In this document: positions 26,767-34,836 of the stretch, piece by piece | How the letters are laid out: each line of letters opens with the position of its first letter | Numbering within the stretch: position 1 is the first letter of the stretch | Origin: Janthinobacterium lividum PAMC 25724 | Lineage (GTDB): Bacteria > Pseudomonadota > Gammaproteobacteria > Burkholderiales > Burkholderiaceae_D | Assembly (NCBI GenBank): GCA_000242815.2 | Contig: AHHB01000032.1 | Coordinates: 310,001 to 374,000, forward strand | DNA: 64,000 bases | Direction: 5' to 3' | The notes under the pieces: generated by a model | Databases searched by the model: none | Told to the model about the DNA's origin: nothing | What the model saw: only the letters and a program-made list of their open reading frames with translations | Translations under genes and position numbers: made by a program

Positions 26767-28497
26767 ATGACCATCGCCAAACGCCTGTATGCCTTGATTG
26801 TCTGCGTCATCCTTGGACTTGCCGCGCTGGCAGGCTTCAGCATCTATCAAATGGGGCGCGTCTACACGGCGGCCAACTATGCCACGGTCAACACCGTTCC
26901 CAGCTTGCTGACCTTGAACCAGATCTTCGTCCCTTTCGCGCAGATGCGCACGGCCGTCTGGCAACATCTGGCCAGCAAGGATGGTGCCGCACGCGACAAA
27001 CTGGAAGCGGGCATCAAGGAAGCGCGTGCGGCAGTCGGCCAGGCTTTGGACAAATATGAGAAAGAGAATATTTCCGACGAGCAAGACAAGGCGCTGCTGG
27101 CCGCGGAGCGCGCCATCCTGCTGCGCTACGACGGCCTGCGCGACAAGGTCATGGCCCTGTCGAAGGCGGGCAACACTGACGCGGGGCGCGACTTGCTGCT
27201 GCAGAACCAGCCCCTCATCAAGGAACTGGTCGAAGCCCTCGACGCCCACCAACGCTACAACGAAAAACTGGGCAATATGGGCTCGGTCGATGCCGCCGCC
27301 ACTGCTGCCAGCGCGCGCTGGATGTCGATCAGCCTGGCCCTGGCCGTGACAGCCCTGGTGGCCGGCATGGGCTTGCTGCTGGCGCGGCGCATCGTCGCCG
27401 CGCTCAATAGCGCCGTCGGTGCAGCCCGCACCATCGCCGCTGGCGACCTTAGCGTGCGCATCAGCGCCAGCTCGAACGACGAGGTGGGCCAGTTAATGAC
27501 CGCCATGGCCGACATGAACCAGAGCCTGGTGCGCATCGTCTCCGAAGTGCGCTCCGGTACGGAGACCATCAATACGGCTTCGAGCGAGATCGCGGCGGGC
27601 AACCTGGACCTGTCGGCACGCACGGAACAGCAAGCGGGCTCGCTGGAAGAAACCGCCTCGGCCATGGAGGAATTGACGGCCACCGTGCGGCAAAACTCGG
27701 ACAATGCGCGCCAAGCCAAGCAAATGGCCGTCAGCGCCTCGGAAAAGGCGGTGCGCGGCGGCGAGGTGGTGGGTGACGTCATCCGCACCATGGAAGCGAT
27801 CGACAACTCATCGAACAAGATCGCCGACATCATCAGCGTCATCGACGGCATCGCCTTCCAGACCAACATCCTGGCCTTGAATGCGGCCGTGGAAGCGGCG
27901 CGCGCCGGGGAACAAGGACGCGGCTTTGCCGTCGTGGCAAGCGAAGTGCGTAACCTGGCGCACCGTTCGGCGGCGGCCGCCAAGGAAATCAAGACGCTCA
28001 TCAGCGATTCCGTGGAGCAGGTGGGACAAGGTGGCAAGCTGGTTCAGCAGGCCGGTGCGGCCATGCAGGAAGTGGTCGACACGGTGCGCAACGTGACCGA
28101 CATCGTCAGTGAAATTTCGGCCGCCAGCGCCGAGCAAAGCACCGGCATCGACGAAATCAACCGCGCCATCACGCAGATGGATGAAGTCACGCAGCAGAAT
28201 GCGGCGCTGGTGGAAGAAGCGGCGGCGGCATCGCAATCGTTGCAGGAGCAGGCGGGCACCCTGGCCGGCGTGGTCGGCGCCTTCAAGCTCGATCATGATC
28301 AGGTCGGCGCGGCACCACAGAAGACGCCGGCGCGCCAGGCGGCAACGGCCCCGCAGCCTGCAGCGCGCAAGGCGGCGCCGCCCAAACTGGTCGCCCAGCA
28401 CGCGTCTGCCACTGCCGCTGCCACGACTACCGCCACTAACCATTCCCGCAGCAAACCGAGCACCAATGCCGACGGCGGCGACTGGGAACAATTCTGA
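26767..28497 (+). CDS. Methyl-accepting chemotaxis protein
   Basis: 576-aa inner-membrane chemoreceptor. Helix 1 lies at residues 9-29, then a four-helix-bundle ligand domain (about 33-185) with the Tar-like [12 protein letters not shown] start. Helix 2 is at about 190-212 and the HAMP at 212-265. The signalling domain contains the highly conserved hairpin tip [37 protein letters not shown]. The C-terminus ends DWEQF, close to the NWETF/DWEEF pentapeptide that binds CheR/CheB, after an Ala/Pro linker. ATG at 26767 was used because [10 protein letters not shown] begins the helix; the longer frame upstream lacks a ribosome site. It stands at the head of the signalling island but no che gene is in the window, so it must work with chemotaxis proteins encoded elsewhere. 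Confidence 0.93.
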   Translation: MTIAKRLYALIVCVILGLAALAGFSIYQMGRVYTAANYATVNTVPSLLTLNQIFVPFAQMRTAVWQHLASKDGAARDKLEAGIKEARAAVGQALDKYEKENISDEQDKALLAAERAILLRYDGLRDKVMALSKAGNTDAGRDLLLQNQPLIKELVEALDAHQRYNEKLGNMGSVDAAATAASARWMSISLALAVTALVAGMGLLLARRIVAALNSAVGAARTIAAGDLSVRISASSNDEVGQLMTAMADMNQSLVRIVSEVRSGTETINTASSEIAAGNLDLSARTEQQAGSLEETASAMEELTATVRQNSDNARQAKQMAVSASEKAVRGGEVVGDVIRTMEAIDNSSNKIADIISVIDGIAFQTNILALNAAVEAARAGEQGRGFAVVASEVRNLAHRSAAAAKEIKTLISDSVEQVGQGGKLVQQAGAAMQEVVDTVRNVTDIVSEISAASAEQSTGIDEINRAITQMDEVTQQNAALVEEAAAASQSLQEQAGTLAGVVGAFKLDHDQVGAAPQKTPARQAATAPQPAARKAAPPKLVAQHASATAAATTTATNHSRSKPSTNADGGDWEQF

Positions 28498-28584
28498 ACC
28501 AAGCACCACGCTGTATCAGCGGCATCGATCGTTCTGGAGCATTATCATGACATACGTTTTCAATCACGCTCATTGCACGCAGGC

Positions 28585-29244
28585 ATGGCCATGAACGCCT
28601 TGCTGGCCGTCCATCCCGGCCTTCGTTGCGACAACGTCTCGCTGGTGGGGCCATCACTGGCCCTGGCAGGCCTGCTGTTGCTGCTGGCCGCCCTGCTCTG
28701 GCATCGTCTGCTCTGGCACCGCCTGCGCTGGCAGCCGGCTGCCCGCGCACCGGCCGCCAGTGCAAGAGTTGCCGATCTGCATCAGCAACTGCCTAAGCGC
28801 CGGGCTACCTTGCCGGCCAAGGCGCCAGGCACAGCAGCGCCGCCAGAATCGGAGCCGCTGGACCAACCGCCGTTCCAACTGGCCCATCTGGACGCCATGT
28901 TCGGTTGCGACCGGCGCCTGCAAGGTGAGATTCTGGCCCTGTTCATGGCCGAAACGCGCGACCGCCTGGCCGGTATCGCCCATGCACTGCGTTGCGAACG
29001 CCCCGCCCCGGCGCGCATGCTGGCACAGGAAATTGTCGACAGTAGCGCCGCCATCGGACTGCTGCCACTGCAGGCCCTGGCGCGCCAGGCCGTGCATGCA
29101 GGCTTTTCCAACGATATCGGCGCGCTGCGCCACTTGCATGCGCGCCTGCTGAAGGCGCTCGAGGCGCTGTCGCAAGCGGTCACAGCCCTGCAAACGGCCA
29201 CCGCGCTGGCGCATGACTGCGACGACTTTCGGCACCGGCCATGA
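28585..29244 (+). CDS. Membrane-anchored HPt-like protein lacking the phosphoryl histidine
   Basis: About 219 aa, with a membrane helix at residues 24-40 (LALAGLLLLLAALLWH), a basic/Ala-Pro linker, and from about residue 98 a helical domain resembling HPt. The line AQEIVDSSAAIGL matches the HPt consensus AHxLKGSAxxLG, but Gln148 replaces the phosphorylated His. It therefore cannot carry phosphate by the normal route and may be a decoy or structural adaptor. ATG at 28585 or 28591 are both possible. Its last codons overlap the next gene's ATG (ATGA), so the two are probably co-translated. Domain assignment is by my own motif comparison. Confidence 0.6.
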   Translation: MAMNALLAVHPGLRCDNVSLVGPSLALAGLLLLLAALLWHRLLWHRLRWQPAARAPAASARVADLHQQLPKRRATLPAKAPGTAAPPESEPLDQPPFQLAHLDAMFGCDRRLQGEILALFMAETRDRLAGIAHALRCERPAPARMLAQEIVDSSAAIGLLPLQALARQAVHAGFSNDIGALRHLHARLLKALEALSQAVTALQTATALAHDCDDFRHRP

Positions 29245-29672
29245 ATGCGCACATTGATCTGGCGAGCCGGCTTGGCGGCGCTGTCCTGCCCTCGTCGGCC
29301 TGGCGCCGCTACTGGCTGGCGACGCTATGCCAGCAGCAGGTGCGGTTCGATGCGCTGGCCGAACAACTGGGCTGCGATCCTGCGCTGACAGGCAGGGTCA
29401 TCGGCCTGGCGAATGCCGCCGTGTCACCCGGTGAACGCAAGCATGCGGCTATCGATGCCGCGATGCTGGCCGCCATCGGCCTGCCCGCCCTGCGCCAGGC
29501 ATTCGCCGTCCCGGCCCTGCCAACGGGTACCCATGCGCACTTCGACGAACAACAATTCTGCTCGTACTCACTGGCCATGGCTTGCGCCGCCCGCGCACCA
29601 GAGCCCGGCCAGCTGCACGGCAGGTTTTTAGTGAATTTATCTAATTTGTTAAAATTGATTTTTTTAGCCTAA
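29241..29672 (+). CDS. Truncated HDOD-like protein
   Basis: 143 aa. The sequence LGCDPALTGRVIGLANAA followed by DAAMLAAIGLPALRQAFA and DEQQFCSYSLAMACAARA matches the first half of an HDOD domain (DPALxxRVLxLANS, LG...L, W..S...A..AR). HDOD domains are about 200 aa, and here the sequence turns AT-rich and stops after FLVNLSNLLKLIFLA without the C-terminal part. The start overlaps the HPt-like gene by four bases. HDOD proteins act in signalling and regulation; whether this short form functions is unclear. Confidence 0.55.
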   Translation: MNAHIDLASRLGGAVLPSSAWRRYWLATLCQQQVRFDALAEQLGCDPALTGRVIGLANAAVSPGERKHAAIDAAMLAAIGLPALRQAFAVPALPTGTHAHFDEQQFCSYSLAMACAARAPEPGQLHGRFLVNLSNLLKLIFLA

Positions 29673-29717
29673 TTGCGTATCATTCCACCCACCTTCATCC
29701 CGAGCATAAAATCCATC

Positions 29718-30344
29718 ATGCACACTGCAGACGTATGCACTACCCAAAAGGCTGCCGAGATCCTCGGCATCTCAGTCACATCGGTGCAGCAACTGGTCGA
29801 AGCAGGCGTTATCGAAGCCTGGAAGACCAAGGGTGGCCACCGGCGCATTCCCCTCGCAGCGGTCGAGGCCTACAAGGGTAATCCCGGCCAGCAAGGCCAG
29901 GATCAGCGCATGGCGCGCGCCAGCCGCGCCGCGGCATCGGGACGCCCGCCGTCCATCCTGGTGATCGAAGACAATCCGATCGAGCGCGCGCTGTATGAAA
30001 AGCAGATCGGTTCATGGGGCTTGCAGGCAAGCTTGCGCTTTTGTGAGAACGGCTACCAGGCCCTGATGGAAATCGCCCGCGACCAACCCGACATCCTGTT
30101 GGCCGACATCATCATGGAGGGCATCGATGGCTACGAGGTCATCCGTACCATTCTGGCCGACCCGCTACTGGCAGACATGCATATCGCCATGCTGTCGAGC
30201 CTGACGCCAGAGGAACTGGAAGAACGCGGTGGCGTGCCGCCAGGCGTGGTGTTCTTTGCCAAACCCGTCAATTACGACGAGCTGCGTGGCTATCTGCGCG
30301 CCTGCTGCGCCGGCCATGCGCGGCGCAACAGCCTGGCCGTCTAG
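29718..30344 (+). CDS. Response regulator with N-terminal excisionase/MerR-type HTH and C-terminal receiver
   Basis: 208-aa cytoplasmic protein. Residues 6-52 (TTQKAAEILGISVTSVQQLVEAGVIEAWKTKGGHRRIPLAAVEAY) form a winged helix of the excisionase/BldC-MerR class. After a short linker, residues 78-195 are a receiver: acidic pair ED84-85, phosphoacceptor Asp130 in LLADIIMEG, Ser/Thr near 155 and Lys near 182 (FFAKPVNYDEL). The order DNA-binding domain then receiver is the reverse of OmpR/NarL proteins. The start at 29718 fits the HTH; the frame is open further upstream. It lies before an HPt gene and a hybrid kinase, its likely partners. Confidence 0.8.
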   Translation: MHTADVCTTQKAAEILGISVTSVQQLVEAGVIEAWKTKGGHRRIPLAAVEAYKGNPGQQGQDQRMARASRAAASGRPPSILVIEDNPIERALYEKQIGSWGLQASLRFCENGYQALMEIARDQPDILLADIIMEGIDGYEVIRTILADPLLADMHIAMLSSLTPEELEERGGVPPGVVFFAKPVNYDELRGYLRACCAGHARRNSLAV

Positions 30345-30383
30345 CCCGCCACCGCTGTTCCTTCGCCCTGGAGCCCCCCCCCC

Positions 30384-30746
30384 ATGCAAGCCTATCGCCA
30401 CATCGACCCAGCCGTGCTGTTCAAGGCCGCTTGCCATGACCTGGAAATGTTCCGCGCCCTGTCCCAGACCTACCTCGATACGGCGCCGGCCATGTATGCG
30501 AGCGTAGAAAAAGCCGTGCACAGCGGTACGGCGCAGGCCATCGTGCATAGTTGCCATACCTTGCGCGGCACCGTGGTCTTGCTCGGCGCCCACGCCTTGA
30601 CGGCGCGCCTGGCAGAGCTGGAATATCTGGTACGCCACCAGGGCGTAGCGGCAGCCGGCTGGCTGGCCGAAACGGCAGCGCTGGTCGGCGCAGTGGAGCA
30701 AGAGGTACGCCGCAGCATGTGCGAATATACGGGCGCGCAGGCATGA
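30384..30746 (+). CDS. HPt-domain phosphotransfer protein
   Basis: 120-aa helical protein. The line IVHSCHTLRGTVVLLGAHALTARLAELE carries the HPt pattern with phosphorylatable His58 (HTLRGTVVLLGA). It is a stand-alone HPt, moving phosphate between hybrid-kinase receivers and response regulators. It follows the reversed response regulator by 39 bases. Its stop overlaps the start of the hybrid kinase (ATGA), so the two are translationally coupled. Confidence 0.85.
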   Translation: MQAYRHIDPAVLFKAACHDLEMFRALSQTYLDTAPAMYASVEKAVHSGTAQAIVHSCHTLRGTVVLLGAHALTARLAELEYLVRHQGVAAAGWLAETAALVGAVEQEVRRSMCEYTGAQA

Positions 30747-32974
30747 ACGCACGCCAGGGCATACTATGCCTGGCGCACCGCTATCGGCCGCGCACCACGG
30801 CAGCCGTGGTGGGCTTGGTGCTGGTGTGCCTGCTGGCGCTGCTCATCGTCGTTTCCGGCGTGCTGCTGCAACGCGAAGCGGTCGATGACTGGAAACAGGA
30901 CCTGTCCAACCTGTCGCTACTGCTAGCCGAGAACACGGCGCAAAGCATGACGGCGGCCAGCCTGGTGCTCGACAGCGTGAGTAACGACATCGGGGCCGCC
31001 ACGCCCGCAGACGCGCGCGCGCTAGCCGCCGTGGCCAGCACCGAGGCCATGCACCAGATGCTGCGGCACAAGATCGGTGGCGTACCGCAAGTGGATGTCG
31101 TGTCCATCGTTGGCAGCGATGCCAGCGTGCTCGCTTTCAGCCGCGCCTTTCCCGCGCCGCCCTTGCGCCTTGATGAACGCGATTACTTCGAGTATCACCG
31201 GCGCAACCCGAACGGCGGCATGCATGTCAGCGCGCCGGTGCAAAACAAGGGCAACGGCGCCTGGACCTTTTACATCAGCCGGCGTATCAGCGCTCCGGAC
31301 GGCCGCTTCCTGGGCATAGTGCTGGTGGGGCTGTCATGCGACTTCTTCAGTAAATTCTTCCAGAACAGCAGCATCGGCGAACACACGGCCTTTTCCCTGT
31401 ACCGCAGCGACTACACGCTGCTGGCGCGCTGGCCAGCCGTGCCCGCCATGATGGGCAAGCGCAACCTGACGGGCAGCACCTATCTTTTGCTGGAACAGGG
31501 CAAGACGCATGGCGTGCTGCAGGTGGAGCGGCCGCGCGCGGCCGAACAGGGACGCACGGTCGACCGCCTGGCCGGCGTGCGGCTGGTGCGCGACTATCCG
31601 CTGGCCATCAACGTGACCATTACGGACGATGTCTACCTGGCGGGCTGGCGGCGCATGCTGCGCACCATGGGCAGCGCGGCGCTCATCAGCCTGCTCGTGC
31701 TGGCGCTGGCCATCGCGCTGATCATGGCCCTGTTGCGGCGCCAGGAGCGCGACGCGGCCGGGGCGCTGGCGCTGCAAGCGCGCGCGGAAGCGGCCAATGC
31801 GGCCAAGTCGCGCTTCCTGGCCATCATGCGTCACGAGATCCACTTACCGATGGTCGGTATCGCCGGCATGACCGAAATGCTGCAGGGAACTGAACTCGAC
31901 GCGTCGCAACAGCAATATGCGCAGCGCATCGGCGATGGCGTACAACACCTGAAGCGCGTCCTCGACGATATCGTCGACCTGTCCAAGGTGGAGGCAGGCC
32001 AGATAGATATCGCGCTAAGCGATTTCAACCCGCAGCAGCTGCTCGATGAGGTGCTGGCGCTGCAGTGCCCGCAAGCAGACAGGAAGAAGCTGCAACTTGT
32101 CAGTGATATCGACAACAGCGTGCCACAGCGAATTTGCTCGGACCGTACACGCATCGCGCAAATCCTTGGCAATCTGCTCAGCAATGCCATCAAATTTACA
32201 CCGTCGGGCAGCGTGACAGTGCACCTGCGCCTGGAGGCGGCAACGCCGGACGGCGCCAGCGCCTGCCTCGTCGCCAGCGTCAACGACCAGGGCATCGGTA
32301 TGAGCGGGCAGCAGCTAAGCCGTATCTTCGCGCCGTTTGGCCAGGCCGACGACAGCATCAGCGGCGCCTATGGCGGCACGGGACTGGGCCTGAGCATCTG
32401 CAAACACCTGGTGGCGCTGCTGGGCGGCGAGATTTCCTGCCGCAGCGAGCCCGGCGCCGGTTCCCGCTTCACCGTGCGCATTCCTTGCCAGGCGCTGCAG
32501 ACGCCGGGCGTCGCCACGCCAGCGGCAGTGCCTGCCCTGCCAGCACCCGCATCGGAGCAAGGACTGGGGCCGACACCAGGGCCAGGACCGGAGCCGGGTG
32601 CGCGCATCCTGCTGGTCGAGGATACGGCCCTGAACCGCCAGTTGGTGTGCCTGCAATTGGCCTCCCGTGGCTACCACATCGACACGGCGGAGAATGGCGC
32701 ACTGGGCCTGCAAGCCCTGGCCGAGCAGCAATATGATCTGGTCCTGATGGACTGCATGATGCCCGTCATGGATGGCTACCAGGCTTGCCTAGCCTTGCGC
32801 GCCCGCGAAGCGGCCAGCGGCACGGCGCGCCTGCCCGTGATCGCACTGACGGCTGGCGTTACCGAGGACGACCGGCAGCGCTGCGTGGCGGCCGGCATGG
32901 ACGATTACCTGTCCAAGCCCTTTACGGCCGCCCAGCTGCGCGCGATGGTGGAGCGCTGGATACAACACTGTTGA
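30743..32974 (+). CDS. Hybrid sensor histidine kinase with PDC-type sensor
   Basis: 743-aa inner-membrane kinase. Helices at residues 19-43 and about 308-330 bracket a periplasmic PDC/dCache-like sensor (DSVSNDIGA, RLDERDYFEYHRRNPNGGMHVSAPV). Then a HisKA domain with His364 in an unusual box MRHEIHLPM instead of SHELRTPL, an HATPase with NLLSNAIKFT, NDQGIGMS and GGTGLGLSI, and a receiver with Asp670 (LVLMDCMMPVMDG). No HPt at the end, so the preceding HPt protein probably supplies that step. The start at 30743 overlaps the HPt gene stop. A Pro-rich linker joins HATPase and receiver. Confidence 0.92.
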   Translation: MNARQGILCLAHRYRPRTTAAVVGLVLVCLLALLIVVSGVLLQREAVDDWKQDLSNLSLLLAENTAQSMTAASLVLDSVSNDIGAATPADARALAAVASTEAMHQMLRHKIGGVPQVDVVSIVGSDASVLAFSRAFPAPPLRLDERDYFEYHRRNPNGGMHVSAPVQNKGNGAWTFYISRRISAPDGRFLGIVLVGLSCDFFSKFFQNSSIGEHTAFSLYRSDYTLLARWPAVPAMMGKRNLTGSTYLLLEQGKTHGVLQVERPRAAEQGRTVDRLAGVRLVRDYPLAINVTITDDVYLAGWRRMLRTMGSAALISLLVLALAIALIMALLRRQERDAAGALALQARAEAANAAKSRFLAIMRHEIHLPMVGIAGMTEMLQGTELDASQQQYAQRIGDGVQHLKRVLDDIVDLSKVEAGQIDIALSDFNPQQLLDEVLALQCPQADRKKLQLVSDIDNSVPQRICSDRTRIAQILGNLLSNAIKFTPSGSVTVHLRLEAATPDGASACLVASVNDQGIGMSGQQLSRIFAPFGQADDSISGAYGGTGLGLSICKHLVALLGGEISCRSEPGAGSRFTVRIPCQALQTPGVATPAAVPALPAPASEQGLGPTPGPGPEPGARILLVEDTALNRQLVCLQLASRGYHIDTAENGALGLQALAEQQYDLVLMDCMMPVMDGYQACLALRAREAASGTARLPVIALTAGVTEDDRQRCVAAGMDDYLSKPFTAAQLRAMVERWIQHC

Positions 32975-32990
32975 CATAAAAATCTATTTA

Positions 32991-33020
32991 TTCGATGAAA
33001 TCAACTATATTCGCTATAAT
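32991..33020 (+). promoter_or_regulatory. Predicted sigma-70 promoter of the second kinase gene
   Basis: A perfect TATAAT at 33015-33020 with a loose -35 (TTCGAT, 32991-32996) 18 bases before, in an AT-rich gap 65-95 bases upstream of the kinase ATG at 33085. A TTGACA also overlaps the previous gene's stop at 32971, but its spacing to a good -10 is poor. Confidence 0.45.
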
Positions 33021-33084
33021 TGATAAAGGAACGTAGCAGTGCCGCTGGGCATCCGCGCGACATGGCAGACCTTGCGAAGGCAGC

Positions 33085-34788
33085 ATGCGAAAGTACCGAT
33101 ACTGGAAGGCCGTGGCGTGGGAAAGCTGCGATACGCGCACCTTGCTATGGTTCTTCATGGCGCTCCTGCTGGCGGGACTGTGGAGCATCACCGTGCTGCA
33201 ATTGCAGCACGCGCACGACAACGCCATCGCCGATGCCCGACGCGATGCGCGCAGCATGGCGCGCGTGTTTGACGAACACGCGATGCGCACGATCGAAGGG
33301 GCGGACCAGGCCGTCACCTATCTGCGCAGCCGCTACCAGACGCTGGGCAAGCGCCTCGACATCGTGGCGGACCTGCAGCAAGGCCTGCATCGCGCCCCGT
33401 TGTACAACCTGATGACCATCGTCGACGAACACGGCGATACTTTACTCTCTAGCCGTCCCTTCAAACCGACCAATCTGGCCGACCGCGAGCACATCCGGGT
33501 ACACATGCAGCGCGACAACGGCGAACTGTACATCAGCAAGCCCTTGCTGGGCCGCGTATCGAAGAAATGGTCGATCCAGATGACGCGCCGCATCAACCAT
33601 GCCGATGCCAGCTTCAAGGGCGTGGTCGTGGTCTCGTTGGACCCGTATTATTTTACGCGCCTGTACGACGAAGTCGACCTGGGCGACAACAGTTCCATCG
33701 CGCTCGTCGGCAGCGATGGCGTGGTGCGCGCGCGCCGGGTTGGTGCCGTCAACAGCATCGGTCAGGATATTAGCGACAGTAAAGTATTCGCCTTGATGCA
33801 AGGTAAAACGCGCGGCGGCTTTACCGAGCGCAGTCCGGTCGATGGCACGCTGCGCATTTACGCCTACGAAAAACTGGCCAACTACCCGCTCTACATACTG
33901 ATAGGACTGGACCGCGACACGGTATTTGCCCACTACGTCTCGCGCCGCAACCAGGCCTTGCTGATGGCAGCCGTGACGAGCGCACTGATCGTGCTGTCGT
34001 GGGCTGCGCTGGTGCTACTGATTGACCGCCTGGTCGACAGCCGCGCCAGGGCCATCGCCGCCAGCGAGGCCAAGTCGCGCTTCCTGTCGAATATGTCGCA
34101 TGAATTGCGCACGCCCCTCAATGGCATCCTGGGTTTTTCCGAGCTGCTGCTGGAGCAGCTGCGCGAGCCGGAACAAGCCGCCTGCGTGCAAACGATACAC
34201 GATAGCGGGCGCCAGTTGCTGGCGATGGTGGAGGCGGCGATGGAACTGAGTGCGCTCGAAAACGACCAGGTGCGACTGAAGTTTGCTGCCGTGCCGCTGC
34301 ACCAGCTGATGGCGCTGGCGCCGCACCGGCAGCGCGCGGCGCGCAAAGGCTTGCAGCTGGCCGTGCACGTCTCACCGGCAACGCCGCCCAGCATCGATTG
34401 CGACCGCGTCCGCTTGGTGCGCGTGCTCGATATCGTGCTCGACAATGCCATCCGTTACACGCCCACAGGACGGGTCGATGTCCACGTCACGCTCAATGGC
34501 GCGGACCTGCAGATCGAGGTGCGCGATACAGGCACGGGCATCGCGCAGGCGCAGCAAGCGCGCATCTTCGACAAATTCTCGCAGGCCGACGATACGCCCA
34601 GCCGCGCCCACGGCGGTGCCGGCATGGGGCTCGCTATCGCGCAGCAGCTCGTCACCTTGATGCGCGGCAGCATCGGCGTGGAATCGACGCCGGGCCAAGG
34701 CGCTAGCTTCCGCCTGCGGCTACCGCTTGGCGGTACGGCCAGCGCAACGGCGCAAGATATCAAATTGACCACACTATCACATGCATAG
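33085..34788 (+). CDS. Sensor histidine kinase with PDC-type sensor
   Basis: 567-aa membrane kinase. Helices at about residues 20-39 and 290-315 surround a periplasmic PDC sensor (ARVFDEHAMRTIEGADQAV, FKPTNLADREHIRVHMQ, LYISKPLLGRVSKKWSIQMTRRI). HisKA has His339 in SNMSHELRTPLNGIL; the HATPase has VLDNAIRYT, VRDTGTGIA and GGAGMGLAI. It has no receiver, so it passes phosphate to a separate regulator. AAGG stands four bases before the ATG. It lies between two hybrid kinases with similar sensors, which suggests paralogous detection of related ligands such as amino or carboxylic acids; the ligand is not known. Confidence 0.92.
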   Translation: MRKYRYWKAVAWESCDTRTLLWFFMALLLAGLWSITVLQLQHAHDNAIADARRDARSMARVFDEHAMRTIEGADQAVTYLRSRYQTLGKRLDIVADLQQGLHRAPLYNLMTIVDEHGDTLLSSRPFKPTNLADREHIRVHMQRDNGELYISKPLLGRVSKKWSIQMTRRINHADASFKGVVVVSLDPYYFTRLYDEVDLGDNSSIALVGSDGVVRARRVGAVNSIGQDISDSKVFALMQGKTRGGFTERSPVDGTLRIYAYEKLANYPLYILIGLDRDTVFAHYVSRRNQALLMAAVTSALIVLSWAALVLLIDRLVDSRARAIAASEAKSRFLSNMSHELRTPLNGILGFSELLLEQLREPEQAACVQTIHDSGRQLLAMVEAAMELSALENDQVRLKFAAVPLHQLMALAPHRQRAARKGLQLAVHVSPATPPSIDCDRVRLVRVLDIVLDNAIRYTPTGRVDVHVTLNGADLQIEVRDTGTGIAQAQQARIFDKFSQADDTPSRAHGGAGMGLAIAQQLVTLMRGSIGVESTPGQGASFRLRLPLGGTASATAQDIKLTTLSHA

Positions 34789-34836
34789 TCGCACACAAAA
34801 GTTGTTCTCCGTGCGTATCAGGTATAGCATCGCCAC

